NCBI RefSeq assembly: GCF_004359215.1
Contig: NW_027152182.1
Span: forward strand, 160,640-173,232
DNA length: 12,593 nucleotides
DNA from: Bremia lactucae
Lineage: Eukaryota > Oomycota > Peronosporomycetes > Peronosporales > Peronosporaceae
Direction: 5' to 3'
Part shown: piece after piece, positions 1-7,693 of the stretch
Layout: every line of letters starts with the position of its first letter
How positions within the stretch are numbered: position 1 is the first letter of the stretch
The notes under the pieces: generated by a model
Seen by the model: only the letters and a program-made list of their open reading frames with translations
What the model was told of the DNA's origin: nothing
The model's database searches: none
Position numbers and translations under genes: made by a program

Positions 1-550
1 GGACAACACGATGATCCTAGGTCGAGTAGAGAGTCGACCGTAGAGGACCCGACTGTGATAGCGCAATCACAGTCGGAAGACGTTGAGGGAATAAGTCCCC
101 ACGTACTTGAAGAGAAATCTCCTCAAATAGTTAATGCTGAAGCGACTAGACTTCAGCATCCCGAGGGATTGATCCCTCGGCAGCCTGTGGATAAATCCCA
201 GGAAGAAACCGAGACATTGAATGTCTTGGTTAATGACGGATATAAAGTAGGCGCTTATACTCGTGATCTGTATGCGCCTCCGAAGTTATCTTCGCTGATA
301 GTTCAATTACCAACCCTAGAACCCTAAGCGGTTCTTGAGAGATCTACAAAGTGGTAGAATCAAGCAGATCTGCGTACTTGTCACAGAGGACGAATACGTA
401 ACCGATATTCGGTCAGCGATTATTTTGCAGAGAACGAACGGGTTCTCAGCAGCTCAGCGATGAACGAAAGTGTCCTCGATGTGAAGACTCGGATTGAGAG
501 ATACGCTACTCAATCCTGGGAGTCACTTAAGACAAATCCTTATACAAGAA
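1..550 (+). pseudogene. E1 Pol: protease-to-RT linker region
   Basis: One reading frame stays open from base 1 to 549 except for TAA at 325-327 and TAG at 355-357. It is rich in Glu, Ser and Pro at first, then carries MNESVLDVKTRIERY followed by QSWESLKTNPYT just before RT. From knowledge of oomycete gypsy elements this is the unstructured spacer between the aspartic protease and RT, which has no known enzymatic role. A one-base shift near 550 moves the reading into the RT frame. Bases 396-643 are matched in inverted orientation by 12593-12344, where the equivalent reading has no shift at this point, so the shift here is a defect private to E1. No initiation codon is expected, since this is an internal part of a polyprotein. 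Confidence 0.7.
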
Positions 551-551
551 T

Positions 552-1355
552 TTGATGGAATTCAGGGATGTATTCCCTGAAACAGTTCCATGCGAGATGC
601 CTAAGGATAAAGGCACTCGACATGAGATCGAGCTCAAACCGGGATCGAAGTACTGTGTCATGAAGCAGTGGCCACTGCCTCGTGAACAAGTACTTGCGAT
701 CGATTCATTATTTATCGATCGATTAAAAGCGGGCCATGTGAGGGAATCAACCTCCCTACATAGCTCTCCGACCTTCTATGTGCGAAAAGCCACAGGAGGA
801 TGGCGGATAGTGCACGCGTTCAACACACTGAATGCTGCAACTGTACCGGCTCAAACGCCAATACCTAGAAAAGACGTAATCATAGTTGGAAATACTAAGA
901 GTACCATCTTTTCGTCTATGGATCTGATGGATGAATTTTATCAGATTCTTATGCGTAAACGGGACATCCCGTACACAGCAGTGAGCACTCCTAGTGGGAT
1001 GCTCTGGGAATGGCTAGTAATGCCACAGGGGCTTAGTAACGCCCTTGCAACATTCAACAGATGCGAAACGAATCTGTTAAGACCGTTTCGAGAATTCACA
1101 CCGAGTTATTTTGACGATGTATTCGTCCCTAGCCCGGCTATACGGAAAGACGGACGTGAAAGTTGATAAACTCACGTTCGTCAGGTGCTTACACTTATGC
1201 AAAAGCATGAAATGTATGCAAATCTCGAGAAGTGTATATTCGCTGCAAGCGAAATACCACTTCTTGGGTGCATCGTCGGAAAATACGGCGTGCGTCCTGA
1301 TCCCGAAAAGATTAAGGCAATTATGTCAAGGGACTTAAGAAGTTCCTTGGGCTAG
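552..1355 (+). pseudogene. E1 Pol: reverse transcriptase domain
   Basis: The reading 552-1163 carries the RT hallmarks in order: FRDVFPE, HEIELKPGSKYCV, QWPLPREQV, ATGGWRIVHAFN, the first catalytic Asp in STIFSSMDL, the thumb-side block WEWLVMPQGLSNA, and an intact YFDD box at about 1108-1119. Two adjacent stops (TGA 1164-1166, TAA 1167-1169) interrupt it. The same frame then continues with THVRQVLTLMQKHEMYANLE and the RT connection block PLLGCIVGKYGVRPDP, ending at TAG 1353-1355. About 15 residues that normally follow the catalytic box appear lost around 1135-1170. RT would copy element RNA into cDNA. The catalytic residues remain, but the stops make the copy non-functional. Confidence in the domain call is very high. 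Confidence 0.95.
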
Positions 1356-1980
1356 TGGTGTACTTGCACAAGTACTCACGCAATTATGCCGAGATGATAG
1401 ATCATCTCTCTCGTCTCTTGAAAAAAAGAACGAGAAATGTTTATGGAACGCTGATTGTCTGCGTTTCTTTGAAGGTATCGAGCAAAGCTTGATGCAATTG
1501 CCCATCTTGGCGATTGCAGATCGAGACAGACCATTTCATGTGGTCTGTGATGCCAGCGATTTCGCAATCGGCTGTGCGTTAATGCAATACGATACAGAAG
1601 GCGCGGAGCACGTCTGTTGCTAATAGCGTCAGCTGCAATCAGCTGAACGCAATTATCCAGTGCATAACAAGGAACTTCTTGCCATGAAATATGCAATAGC
1701 TAAATTAGGGCATATCTACTCGGGGATGGACCGTTCATCGTATATACGGACCATGCGTCCCCACACCTCTCGCAAAGAATGGCGAGGTGACTATCCTTCT
1801 TCGCGGAGTATAATTTTCCGTGGAATATAAACCAGGACGACTTAATGTCGTCCCTGACGCGTTATCACGCCGACCCGATTTCGAGCCGGCTGCGCATTCC
1901 ATCATTGAAAATAATCGCACCGTTGCAACACTCATTTCAAGTGTTCCGTCATCAACCTTGTTTGATGACAAAAGGTAAAA
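1338..1980 (+). pseudogene. E1 Pol: RT connection and RNase H domain
   Basis: The frame shifts near 1338-1342, after which KFLGLVVYLHKYSRNYAEM is read. A second shift in the A-rich run near 1425-1443 leads to WNADCLRFFEGI and the RNase H entry block RPFHVVCDASDFAIGCAL, which holds the first catalytic Asp. Stops TAA 1621-1623 and TAG 1624-1626 follow; the same frame then gives RQLQSAERNYPVHNKELLAM with the catalytic Glu. Further shifts lead to FIVYTDH (about 1734-1754) and PHLSQRMAR, then TGA at 1786-1788 where the family has Trp. The last piece (1820-1975) holds VEYKPGRLNVVPDALSRRPD, the usual C-terminal end of gypsy RNase H. RNase H removes the RNA strand during reverse transcription. Domain identity is certain; function is lost. 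Confidence 0.93.
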
Positions 1981-1984
1981 CCTA

Positions 1985-2840
1985 CGCAGAAGATAAGGAC
2001 CTTCTGTGTTTAATGGATCATCTAATATCCAACCAATAAATCTTTTAGAGTTTTACCGGCTTTATATCGATCGTCATCCGATCGATACACAGCCGTTGAC
2101 GGCGACACTACACGTGTCGACGTCCCAACTCACAATGATTTGCGCTTGCGCATCATGTATGAGTGTCACGATGCACCAACAAGTGGCATCGTGGACGTAA
2201 AAAAACTTAGTTACAGTAAGTCGCAACTTTAACTGGCCCCGCTAGTATCAGTCCGTGCGCAAGTACATCCGTGCTTGCGAGGTTTGTCAACGGGTGAAGC
2301 CTAGCCTTTCATCCCGTGCACCTCTCCAACCTCTACCATTTCTGGCAGAATGTTGGCAGTCCGTATCTATAGACTTCGTCTTCGGATTTCCCGAAGACGT
2401 TCACAAAAACAATGGAATCCTTGTTTTTGTAGACAGATTCATCAAGATGGTACGTCTTGTTGCAGTACCTGAGTCGATTACGGCTCCGGGCTGTGCCCGT
2501 GTCTTTATCGACACGGTATTTAAACTCCAGGGTTAACCTCGTGAACTGGTCTCGGATAGCGATCCAAGGTTCACGGCGGAGTTTGGCAATTTGTATTCCA
2601 ATCTCTTAAAACACGGCTGCCTATGTCAACATCCGATCACTCAGAAACGAATGGTCAAACAGAACGCGTAAATCGCGCCCTCGAAGAGATACTTCGAGGT
2701 TACGTTCAACCGTATCCGAATTGGAGCGAGTTTTTACCGATGGTCGAATTCGCCATCAATAATTCGGTGCATGCGTCTACAACGCATACACCGTTCTTCG
2801 TGAACGGCTTACGCCATCCTCGCATACCCACTCAATTAGA
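1985..2840 (+). pseudogene. E1 Pol: integrase zinc finger and catalytic core
   Basis: Integrase inserts the cDNA into the genome. The His part of the HHCC finger lies in a decayed stretch (about 2125-2200, reading HNDLRLRIMYECHDAPTSG), and the Cys pair is clear in RKYIRACEVCQRVKPS (from 2255). The core follows: SIDFVFGFP with the first catalytic Asp at 2372-2374, SDSDPRFT with the second at 2555-2557, and NGQTERVNR with the Glu at 2662-2664, so the D,D,E triad is intact. Interruptions are a stop in the finger region, TAA at 2534-2536 and a one-base loss near 2586. The core ends with VEFAINNSVHASTTHTPFFV and GLRHPR, standard for this family. Identity is beyond doubt. Confidence 0.95.
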
Positions 2841-3360
2841 GGGATCCTCTAGCTTAAGGGGGTGGACTCGCACGAGCAAAACCAACTCTGGCTCATGCTC
2901 ATCACTTGTCGAAGTTACCAACGACGCGAATGATGTCGATGTCAAAGCAATCGACATCGAAGAAGAGAAAGATGTCATGGCAGTGCGCACAAAGTGCACT
3001 GAAAAAGACAAAATAAATGAGTCAGCAGAGGAAGTTCTGCTGGCTCGAGAACCAGTAGGCCGTTTCATACAGGTATTTCATTGCTAACGCAGTGGACCGT
3101 CAGAAACGGAACGCAGACAAACATGGAGGAGCAAATATTCTTTCATTGAAAATAAATGACCTAGTACTACTCTCTACGGTAAACTTACCGAAGCGTGTAG
3201 TCACTAATGTGGGTAGCAGCAGTAAATACCATTCAAGTTTATAGGGGCCATTCCGTATTCTGCATCGCAGAGGCAATGCATACACAATATAATTGCCACG
3301 AAGGATGCTAACGCATCCAACGTTTTACGTTGGTCGGCTCTGCCCGTACCATCAGTACGC
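2841..3360 (+). pseudogene. E1 Pol: acidic insert and integrase C-terminal (GPY/F) module
   Basis: Bases 2841-3085 continue the integrase frame as a Ser/Glu/Asp-rich stretch (for example IDIEEEKDVMAV, ESAEEVLLAREP) ending at TAA 3085-3087. From memory of related oomycete elements such an acidic insert is normal here. A second frame, open from 3089, gives AVDRQKRNADKHGG, then NDLVLLSTVNLPKRVVTNVGSS, GPFRILHRRGNAYT and HPTFYVGRLCPYH. This is the GPY/F module that helps the integrase bind DNA. Two stops interrupt it, TAG 3242-3244 and TAA 3290-3292, without a change of frame. The remainder of the same + frame runs on to the chromodomain. Confidence 0.88.
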
Positions 3361-3979
3361 GGCTTCTTCCGAGGACGGATCTGACCACCCTTTTCAAGAA
3401 TTCCTAAGATATTCTTGTGGTCACGAACCAGATTTTCATGCTGAATCTGGAGATTCTCATGTCGGGTCCGAAGATCCTCGAAACCGCGATGAGCTGACGA
3501 CAGCTCATCACGAAGAGCGTGATATATCGTTCCTACTGCAACATTGAGTACGCACTCTTCAAATGGTTTTCCAACCGTTCGATATAGTGAGCTTGCAAAG
3601 GTCTGCTCCAACGTGCGACGCTTACCGCGTTCGTGATCAAGGTTCTCTTCCAATACATGGAGGAAGAGGTCGAGTTTGTCGATCCACGACTCTAGATCCG
3701 ACACACAGGTCGGATCTAATTTTTCCTCCTCTGCCACAACCATTGGTGGATTTCCATGGTGGCCAACGTTTCCTTGTCGAACGTATTCTAAACTACCGTG
3801 ATTTGAAGGGGCAGCGAACGATTATCGGGTTCGCTGGCGTGGCTATGCACCTTTGACAGCTGGGAGCCTCGTTCCCAGCCAGTTGTTGACGTTGAGGGCC
3901 TTGTCCGTGAGTATGACGAGACCAATCCGATGGAACAGAAGGTCCATCGGAAAAACACGCGCCCCTGGCGCGTGTAAAT
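3361..3979 (+). pseudogene. E1 Pol: spacer and C-terminal chromodomain
   Basis: The + frame that opens at 3089 continues to about 3850 with only TGA 3545-3547 inside this part. A low-complexity spacer is followed by FPPLPQPLVDFHGGQRFLVERIL (about 3730-3790), the lead-in and first strand of a chromodomain. Two small frameshifts then give DYRVRWRGYAP (about 3818-3850) and DSWEPRSQPVVDVEGLVREYDE (from about 3856), with the Y/W/W aromatic positions typical of chromodomains present. Pol ends NTRPWRV plus TAA (3977-3979). In chromoviruses this domain steers integration toward marked chromatin; the target mark here is unknown. The last codons lie in an 8-bp hairpin, 3956-3974. Confidence 0.9.
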
Positions 3980-3999
3980 CGATTGCAAAACGTCAATCG

Positions 4000-4986
4000 C
4001 ATCGTGCATCTCGATAGAGATGCGAGCCCTTCTCCAGGGCGAAGAAAGGGAGTAAACATCTTATTTTACTCGTTTCGTGTTGTCGACACAACACGGACAA
4101 AGATCACCCCACGTGAGGCATGGAAGTCCTGCCTCACGAGACAACCGATTTTTTTATACTTTGCACCGGTTGGAGTTCGTTTGTCAAATTAAACGCGAGC
4201 CGCCTTAAGTATTTGAAGCCAGGCTTCGCGTCCAATGTCTTTAACATTGCGAATAAACGCGTTCCAGGCTTGCATCAACGCTTGTTGTTGCCACTATACC
4301 ATCGATGCTAAAGAAAAGCATCGAGATATAATCTTCTTCAGCGCGAAAGTTCTTCGGGCTGGGATCAAGGTGGCTTTGTCGCAATAAATAAGGGATACTT
4401 ATTGTGAGGAGTAGTCTCTCCAGAGAAGCTACTGACTAGCCGTTCGGGCAAAAGCCCCGGCTTTTTCTCAGAGGCAAGACAATACATTTTATTGTCTACG
4501 CTACCCTGAGTGGTATTACTGAAGAAGTCGTACCACATGAACTTTTATTACGATGGCTTACGCCATCGTCATCACCACGCACATGAATAAGTACTGGTGA
4601 CGGCACGGGAGTCGGTGTTGGCGATGAGGAATCATCGTCATCGTCGGCACCAAACATGCTATAGCGAACGCTATAAGCACATCCATCCGATTTAGCCCTC
4701 TCATTCAGAGGATCATCGTCAGCCGCCTGACGATGATCAGGCATCTGTTCTGTTCTCCCGAGTCCGAAATTTCGACCGAGTCGCACTCATAGTCGACCTC
4801 CAAAGATTTGTCGCATTCGCGTGGTGACTCACCACGTGCACCCGCAACATTTAGAGTTGCGGGAGAAGACGATACTACGGCAGACGGAACTTCTGCCACA
4901 AGAGACAATAATGCGTCACCCGCGGCTGCATGAACCGCAGCCGAAGGCGCCGCATTATTCGCACACCGCATGGACTTGCAAACCAT
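4000..4986 (-). pseudogene. Antisense coding tract A between pol and 3' LTR of E1
   Basis: On the minus strand, starting at the ATG complement 4984-4986, about 330 residues of protein-like sequence can be followed through several frames. The N-terminus is Ala-rich then acidic (CDKSLEVDYECDS, SDSGEQNR), followed after a shift near 4720 by DDDPLNERAK and MFGADDDDD plus a Pro/Thr/Ser stretch. A further frame (about 4548-4372) gives MWYDFFSN, KKPGLLPERLVSSFSGETTP and HNKYPLFIATKPP. The next gives AEEDYISMLFFSIDGI (about 4352-4310), and the last (about 4293-4005) WQQQALMQAWNAFIRNVKD, GREAWLQILKAARV, GAKYKKIGCLVRQDFHASRG and VIFVRVVSTTRNE with three stops. I do not recognise the family or any catalytic motif. 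It converges on pol, as do the antisense ORFs known from some plant Ty3/gypsy elements. That a decayed gene exists is likely; its role is unknown. Confidence 0.55.
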
Positions 4987-5082
4987 GCGATAGAATTAAA
5001 AATGATGGTTCTTACCAATCAACATGGTTTTTAATTAAGTAGTCTTATAGTGACCACGCTATCCAATGACAGTCAGAGTGAT

Positions 5083-5096
5083 GTCGTTTAAGGGAG
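5083..5096 (+). other. Polypurine tract of E1
   Basis: Purine-rich TTTAAGGGAG lies directly before TGTTGATGTAAC, the expected place of the plus-strand primer just inside a 3' LTR. It is short, so this is a position-based call. Confidence 0.5.
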
Positions 5097-5225
5097 TGTT
5101 GATGTAACGGGGTGTATTGTTACATGAGATCAACATTTAAAGGTAATAATTAATATATTACTAAAAGGTTGAGAATATTTGGAGAATATTAATTTACAAA
5201 TAAATATTCAGAAAGAACGGAGTAT
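5097..5225 (+). repeat. E1 3' LTR, 5' part only
   Basis: TGTTGATGTAAC follows a polypurine tract, as an LTR start should. The first 39 bases form a bulged hairpin: TGTTGAT (5097-5103) with ATCAACA (5129-5135), and GTAAC (5104-5108) with GTTAC (5119-5123). The rest is AT-rich, with GAGAATATT repeated at about 5170 and 5182. No second copy lies in the window, so the LTR cannot be bounded by self-comparison. It seems truncated, because integrase sequence of another element begins within about 150 bases. Confidence 0.5.
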
Positions 5226-5264
5226 ACCCTGTAGAGGCACGTACAGCGTTATTTAACGCAAACT

Positions 5265-5520
5265 CCACTCGGGTAAAGTCTGGAAATCGATTTTCCGAGT
5301 GCTTTGCCCCAGATTGGACATATCCACAGCGGACCACCGCAGACCGATGTTCAGACTGAACGTGTCAATCGCGCTATCGAAGACGATCTGCGCAGTGTTA
5401 ACCAAAGCGCTGGAGCTCAATTCTCCCGGTCTAAACCATCCTAGCAAGCTGCGTACACACCCAGTGCTTGCTTAAGCCATATCGGGACCCTTCCCACGCG
5501 GACTTAAAGGCGCTTGCGCC
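5265..5520 (+). pseudogene. E4: integrase fragment of a second Ty3/gypsy family
   Basis: The + strand reads WKSIFRVLCPRLDISTADH and, after a one-base loss near 5331, QTDVQTERVNRAIEDDLRS, then KRWSSILPV. These are the last third of a gypsy integrase core, including the catalytic Glu in QTERVNR. Following sequence has a faint match to the family end (GPFPRG near 5485-5505) but is too decayed to trust. The first two Asp residues are not present upstream, where an LTR remnant of E1 lies instead, so this is a 5'-truncated fragment. Its residues differ from the E1 integrase at many positions, so it is a different family. It is not functional. Confidence 0.8.
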
Positions 5521-5574
5521 GTGACAGGCGATCGTGCCGCGGATTGTTGCATTCTCACCAGGATGTCCAGCTGG

Positions 5575-6470
5575 CCCAATAAACGAGGATGCTAGGGTCA
5601 ACTTGCGTCAAACGGCCCACCAATCGAAGTGGGAATATATGGATTTTCAGATCAGTGCGGCTTCGATTCATGGTTGCGCGGGCAACTGATGCACTGAGGT
5701 GTTGGCTAGGCCTATTTATGTTTTGAGGCATAAACGCCGAACGTTACTGGCCTTTGGCCTTAAGCTTGGCGAAATCGAAGCGAAGCTTCCGTTCCAAACG
5801 AACATCAGCCACATCGACAGACTCCCTTATCGACCAGATGTCGCGGAGGCGGCGAGCCCGATGAACCCAATTCTCAAAACGAAGCGCCATTTTTGCTTTT
5901 TGACTCGTTTGGAAACCGAACGATTGGCAGTTCCCTCATTGAGGTCACCGAAGCCCCACGGGCCGGATCACACAAACGCGTCAAATACTGACCTCGCGTC
6001 ATTGCCTTGGGCGTAAGGTATCGCTCATGAAGAGCGTCGAGAGCAGCGGGCTCCTCCGGCGTCCTCGCCTTGTATCAGGAGGTCCAGATGGTCAAGCTGC
6101 GACCCGAAATCGCTTTGAGGCGCTCTTTCTCACATAAGTAGAGTGAATCGATATTCACTGTGAGCTCTGCTTTTGCAAGGTCTGCATCTTGATGACGAGT
6201 GGTTCCTCCATGAAGATTGCCTGCTCTTGCTCTTCATCGAGCGGGTTCGTAATTATGTTGGACTCAGGGTCCGATGTCCTGTGACATGCAGCTAACACAT
6301 CCGCGGCAGCACGTTCTAGGAACGGATTTGGGGCCCGCCGAGGTCGTCCACACGACGAGGCGTGTTAAAGCCGCGCTCCATTTCCTCATCCTCCTATGGA
6401 GTGTAGCTTTCATAGTCCACCATCATCTCATCGTTGAGAAAGGTGCTAAAAGTCTGTGAGTCACGCATAT
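5575..6470 (-). pseudogene. Antisense coding tract B between integrase fragment and LTR of E4
   Basis: The minus strand carries several linked open stretches with protein-like content. From high to low coordinate: an acidic lead (VDYESYTP, EDEEMERGFNTPRRVDDLGG, LDEEQEQAIFMEEPLV), then RHQDADLAKAELTVNIDSLY and CEKERLKAISG, one stop, then PEEPAALDALHERYLTPKAM, RGQYLTRLCDPARG and MRELPIVRFPNESKSK (one frame, about 6190-5885). After a shift the tract reads MALRFENWVHRARRLRDIWS and VADVRLERKLRFDFAKLKAK (about 5893-5755), then after one stop about 60 more open codons to about 5575. I do not recognise a domain. The opposite strand also holds a 105-codon open frame (5699-6016) that I consider less protein-like. 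Position and polarity match tract A, but I see no sequence similarity between the two. Confidence 0.42.
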
Positions 6471-6573
6471 TGTCACCAGACAAGGAATGCAAAACACAAC
6501 CAGACGGTAGCTGATTATATTCCAACCTCAAAGAGGAAATGAAGCAAATGTTGTCACTAGATGTCAACAGTCT

Positions 6574-6585
6574 GATGGGAAAGGG
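6574..6585 (+). other. Polypurine tract of E4
   Basis: GATGGGAAAGGG stands five bases before the LTR start at 6591, consistent with a plus-strand primer inside a 3' LTR. Confidence 0.45.
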
Positions 6586-6590
6586 TGTAA

Positions 6591-7067
6591 TGTAGCACAG
6601 TACGGTTAGTGAACCGTTGTTGTGGTACATTTATGTTATGAATAAAATACCCTTTTATTCTATTTAAAATTGTAAATCACTAAGATCCCACTTATTATGA
6701 GTAACATATGTGGTAGCAGCCAAATATAAATCTGGCGGCAAAATCTATTTAATTTAGCTAGGATATGTTTTTTAGATTCAAATAATCAAATAAACTTTTG
6801 ATTTCATTTGATCTTCAAGCGTCAAGTGCCTTCCTAGGGCTTGCGCATTGATCTGTGAGAGATAGAAGCCTTTCAAAGGTATATACTTTCCGGGACTAGT
6901 TGCCACTTGGTTCCACGAACTTCTGAATCCCTTGAACTAAGATTTACTAAGCTCTACGAGCTTGTACAACTCACTGCGTTGTCAAACCTGTTAGTTCTAT
7001 AGAAACAAGTGACTCTATGAGTCTATAAGTCTTTGTTTGACTCAAGGAGCGAGGTAGCTCCGCTACA
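6591..7067 (+). repeat. LTR with TGTAGC/GCTACA termini (probable E4 3' LTR)
   Basis: The segment begins TGTAGC and ends GCTACA, a perfect 6-bp terminal inverted repeat with the canonical TG...CA ends, and is preceded by a polypurine tract. The 477-bp length is normal for an LTR. The first half is AT-rich with TATA-like words around 6720-6800; the second half holds many small inverted repeats (for example 6949-6963, 7048-7063). There is no open reading frame of note. A TGGAACGGG at 7073-7081 could be a primer binding site if this were a 5' LTR, but no coding sequence of that element follows. With no second copy in the window the boundaries rest on the termini alone. Confidence 0.5.
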
Positions 7068-7358
7068 TTAATTGGAACGGGCTAAAGTTGCCCTATGTTA
7101 CACAATCCCCGTTAAGTACACTTTGTATACTCTAGGGGATGGTCACTTACTTAAGTGAAGTAATTGGACCCACCACTTGGGTGTGGTTCACATTGTGACC
7201 CACCCTTGTGTGTGTGATGCACATAGGTGCATTCACATTGGAAAGGATGGCGCCTAGCGGGATCCGTGATGACGGCCAGCGTCATCCAAAATACGTAGTA
7301 TTTAAAATAATACGCTCGCAATGCTACTAAGTGCATATCTACAAAGATGGCATTTATG

Positions 7359-7402
7359 ATTGGTTAAAATAGGTTTTATATTTAATACGATTAGATATAA
7401 AT
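7359..7402 (+). promoter_or_regulatory. LTR core promoter candidate: inverted CCAAT and TATA box
   Basis: ATTGG at 7359-7363 is followed by TATAAAT at 7396-7402. Both are conserved in the 3' LTR at 10887-10891 and 10925-10931 although the bases between vary, which suggests they drive element transcription. The start site itself is not evident. Confidence 0.45.
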
Positions 7403-7462
7403 CAGTCTGAAATCTACTTCCTAGCTTGTAAGTGCGCACGTGGAGCCGGATTACCGCTCCCG

Positions 7463-7470
7463 TGACGTCA
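7463..7470. promoter_or_regulatory. CRE-like palindrome TGACGTCA in 5' LTR
   Basis: The perfect TGACGTCA palindrome, the classic bZIP (ATF/CREB) site, is kept in both LTRs (also 10992-10999) inside a conserved block. Binding is inferred from the motif only. Confidence 0.4.
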
Positions 7471-7629
7471 CTTAAGCTTAGGCTTATAGTTCGTTGGGTG
7501 AGGTCGCTTAGGCGCCCACCAACTTCCTCACTGCACGTGAGAGTATACGGTCAAACCGCCTCCTCGCTGTTCTAAGGTGAAAGCTTCAGTAGAGCGTGGC
7601 CAAAATAGACGTGCCCGTCTGCCTACACT

Positions 7630-7638
7630 TGGTAGCAC
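7630..7638 (+). other. Primer binding site of E2
   Basis: TGGTAGCAC lies two bases after the LTR end. A tRNA primer would need a 3' end GTGCTACCA. I cannot name the tRNA. Position and TGG start are as expected. Confidence 0.45.
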
Positions 7639-7693
7639 TTAAAATCCATCCCACGACCCGCATCTCTGAGCGTGTACGTGAGAATGAGCCTTA

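Larger units (their letters stand above)
1..5225 (+). mobile_element. E1: decayed Ty3/gypsy chromovirus, 5' truncated by the window
   Basis: This is a single Ty3/gypsy-type LTR retrotransposon. The order of parts, protease-RT linker, RT, RNase H, integrase and chromodomain, is diagnostic of Metaviridae-type elements (integrase after RNase H). Pol runs from base 1 to the TAA at 3977-3979 and is interrupted by roughly a dozen stops and frameshifts, so it cannot make a full polyprotein. Gag, protease and the 5' LTR lie outside the window. Downstream of pol come about 1 kb with an antisense coding tract, a polypurine tract (5089-5096) and the beginning of a 3' LTR (5097). The right edge is uncertain: LTR-like AT-rich sequence fades into an integrase fragment of another family near 5225-5265. 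The family is also present inverted at 11156-12593. Confidence 0.88.
7096..7627 (+). repeat. E2 5' LTR
   Basis: The right end at 7627 (GCCTACA) is fixed by the primer binding site behind it and by the matching 3' LTR end at 11155. The left end is less sure: TGTTACAC at 7096 is the best TG start, but the 3' copy is cut by the gap and cannot confirm it. Against the 3' copy there are many substitutions, so the element is old. It contains an inverted CCAAT box, a TATA box, a TGACGTCA palindrome and many small hairpins, such as TCACTTA/TAAGTGA (7143-7158), ATGCAC/GTGCAT (7217-7232) and GATGACG/CGTCATC (7268-7286). Confidence 0.8.

Noticed and set aside
3204..3743. A 179-codon minus-strand open frame with coiled-coil look (RTRHENLQIQHENLVRDHKN) over the spacer before the chromodomain.
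   Set aside because: The + strand here is one continuous Pol frame (3089-3856) interrupted only by stops, leading in register into the chromodomain, and its end resembles known oomycete Pol. The antisense frame is probably a shadow, helped by the many inverted repeats. It remains worth testing if intact copies preserve it.
4441..4470. GC-rich inverted repeat followed by a T run, looking like a Rho-independent terminator.
   Set aside because: The genome context is eukaryotic and such hairpins are everywhere here; no terminator function is supported.
6394..6630. Minus-strand 78-codon frame spanning the E4 polypurine tract and LTR start.
   Set aside because: Its first half crosses the polypurine tract and LTR boundary; only its last part may belong to antisense tract B, where it is included.
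7096..7627. Possibility that the E2 5' LTR begins at 6591, giving an LTR of about 1 kb.
   Set aside because: 6591-7067 has its own matched termini (TGTAGC/GCTACA) and a polypurine tract in front, which fits a separate 3' LTR better. It cannot be excluded because the 3' copy is cut by the gap.
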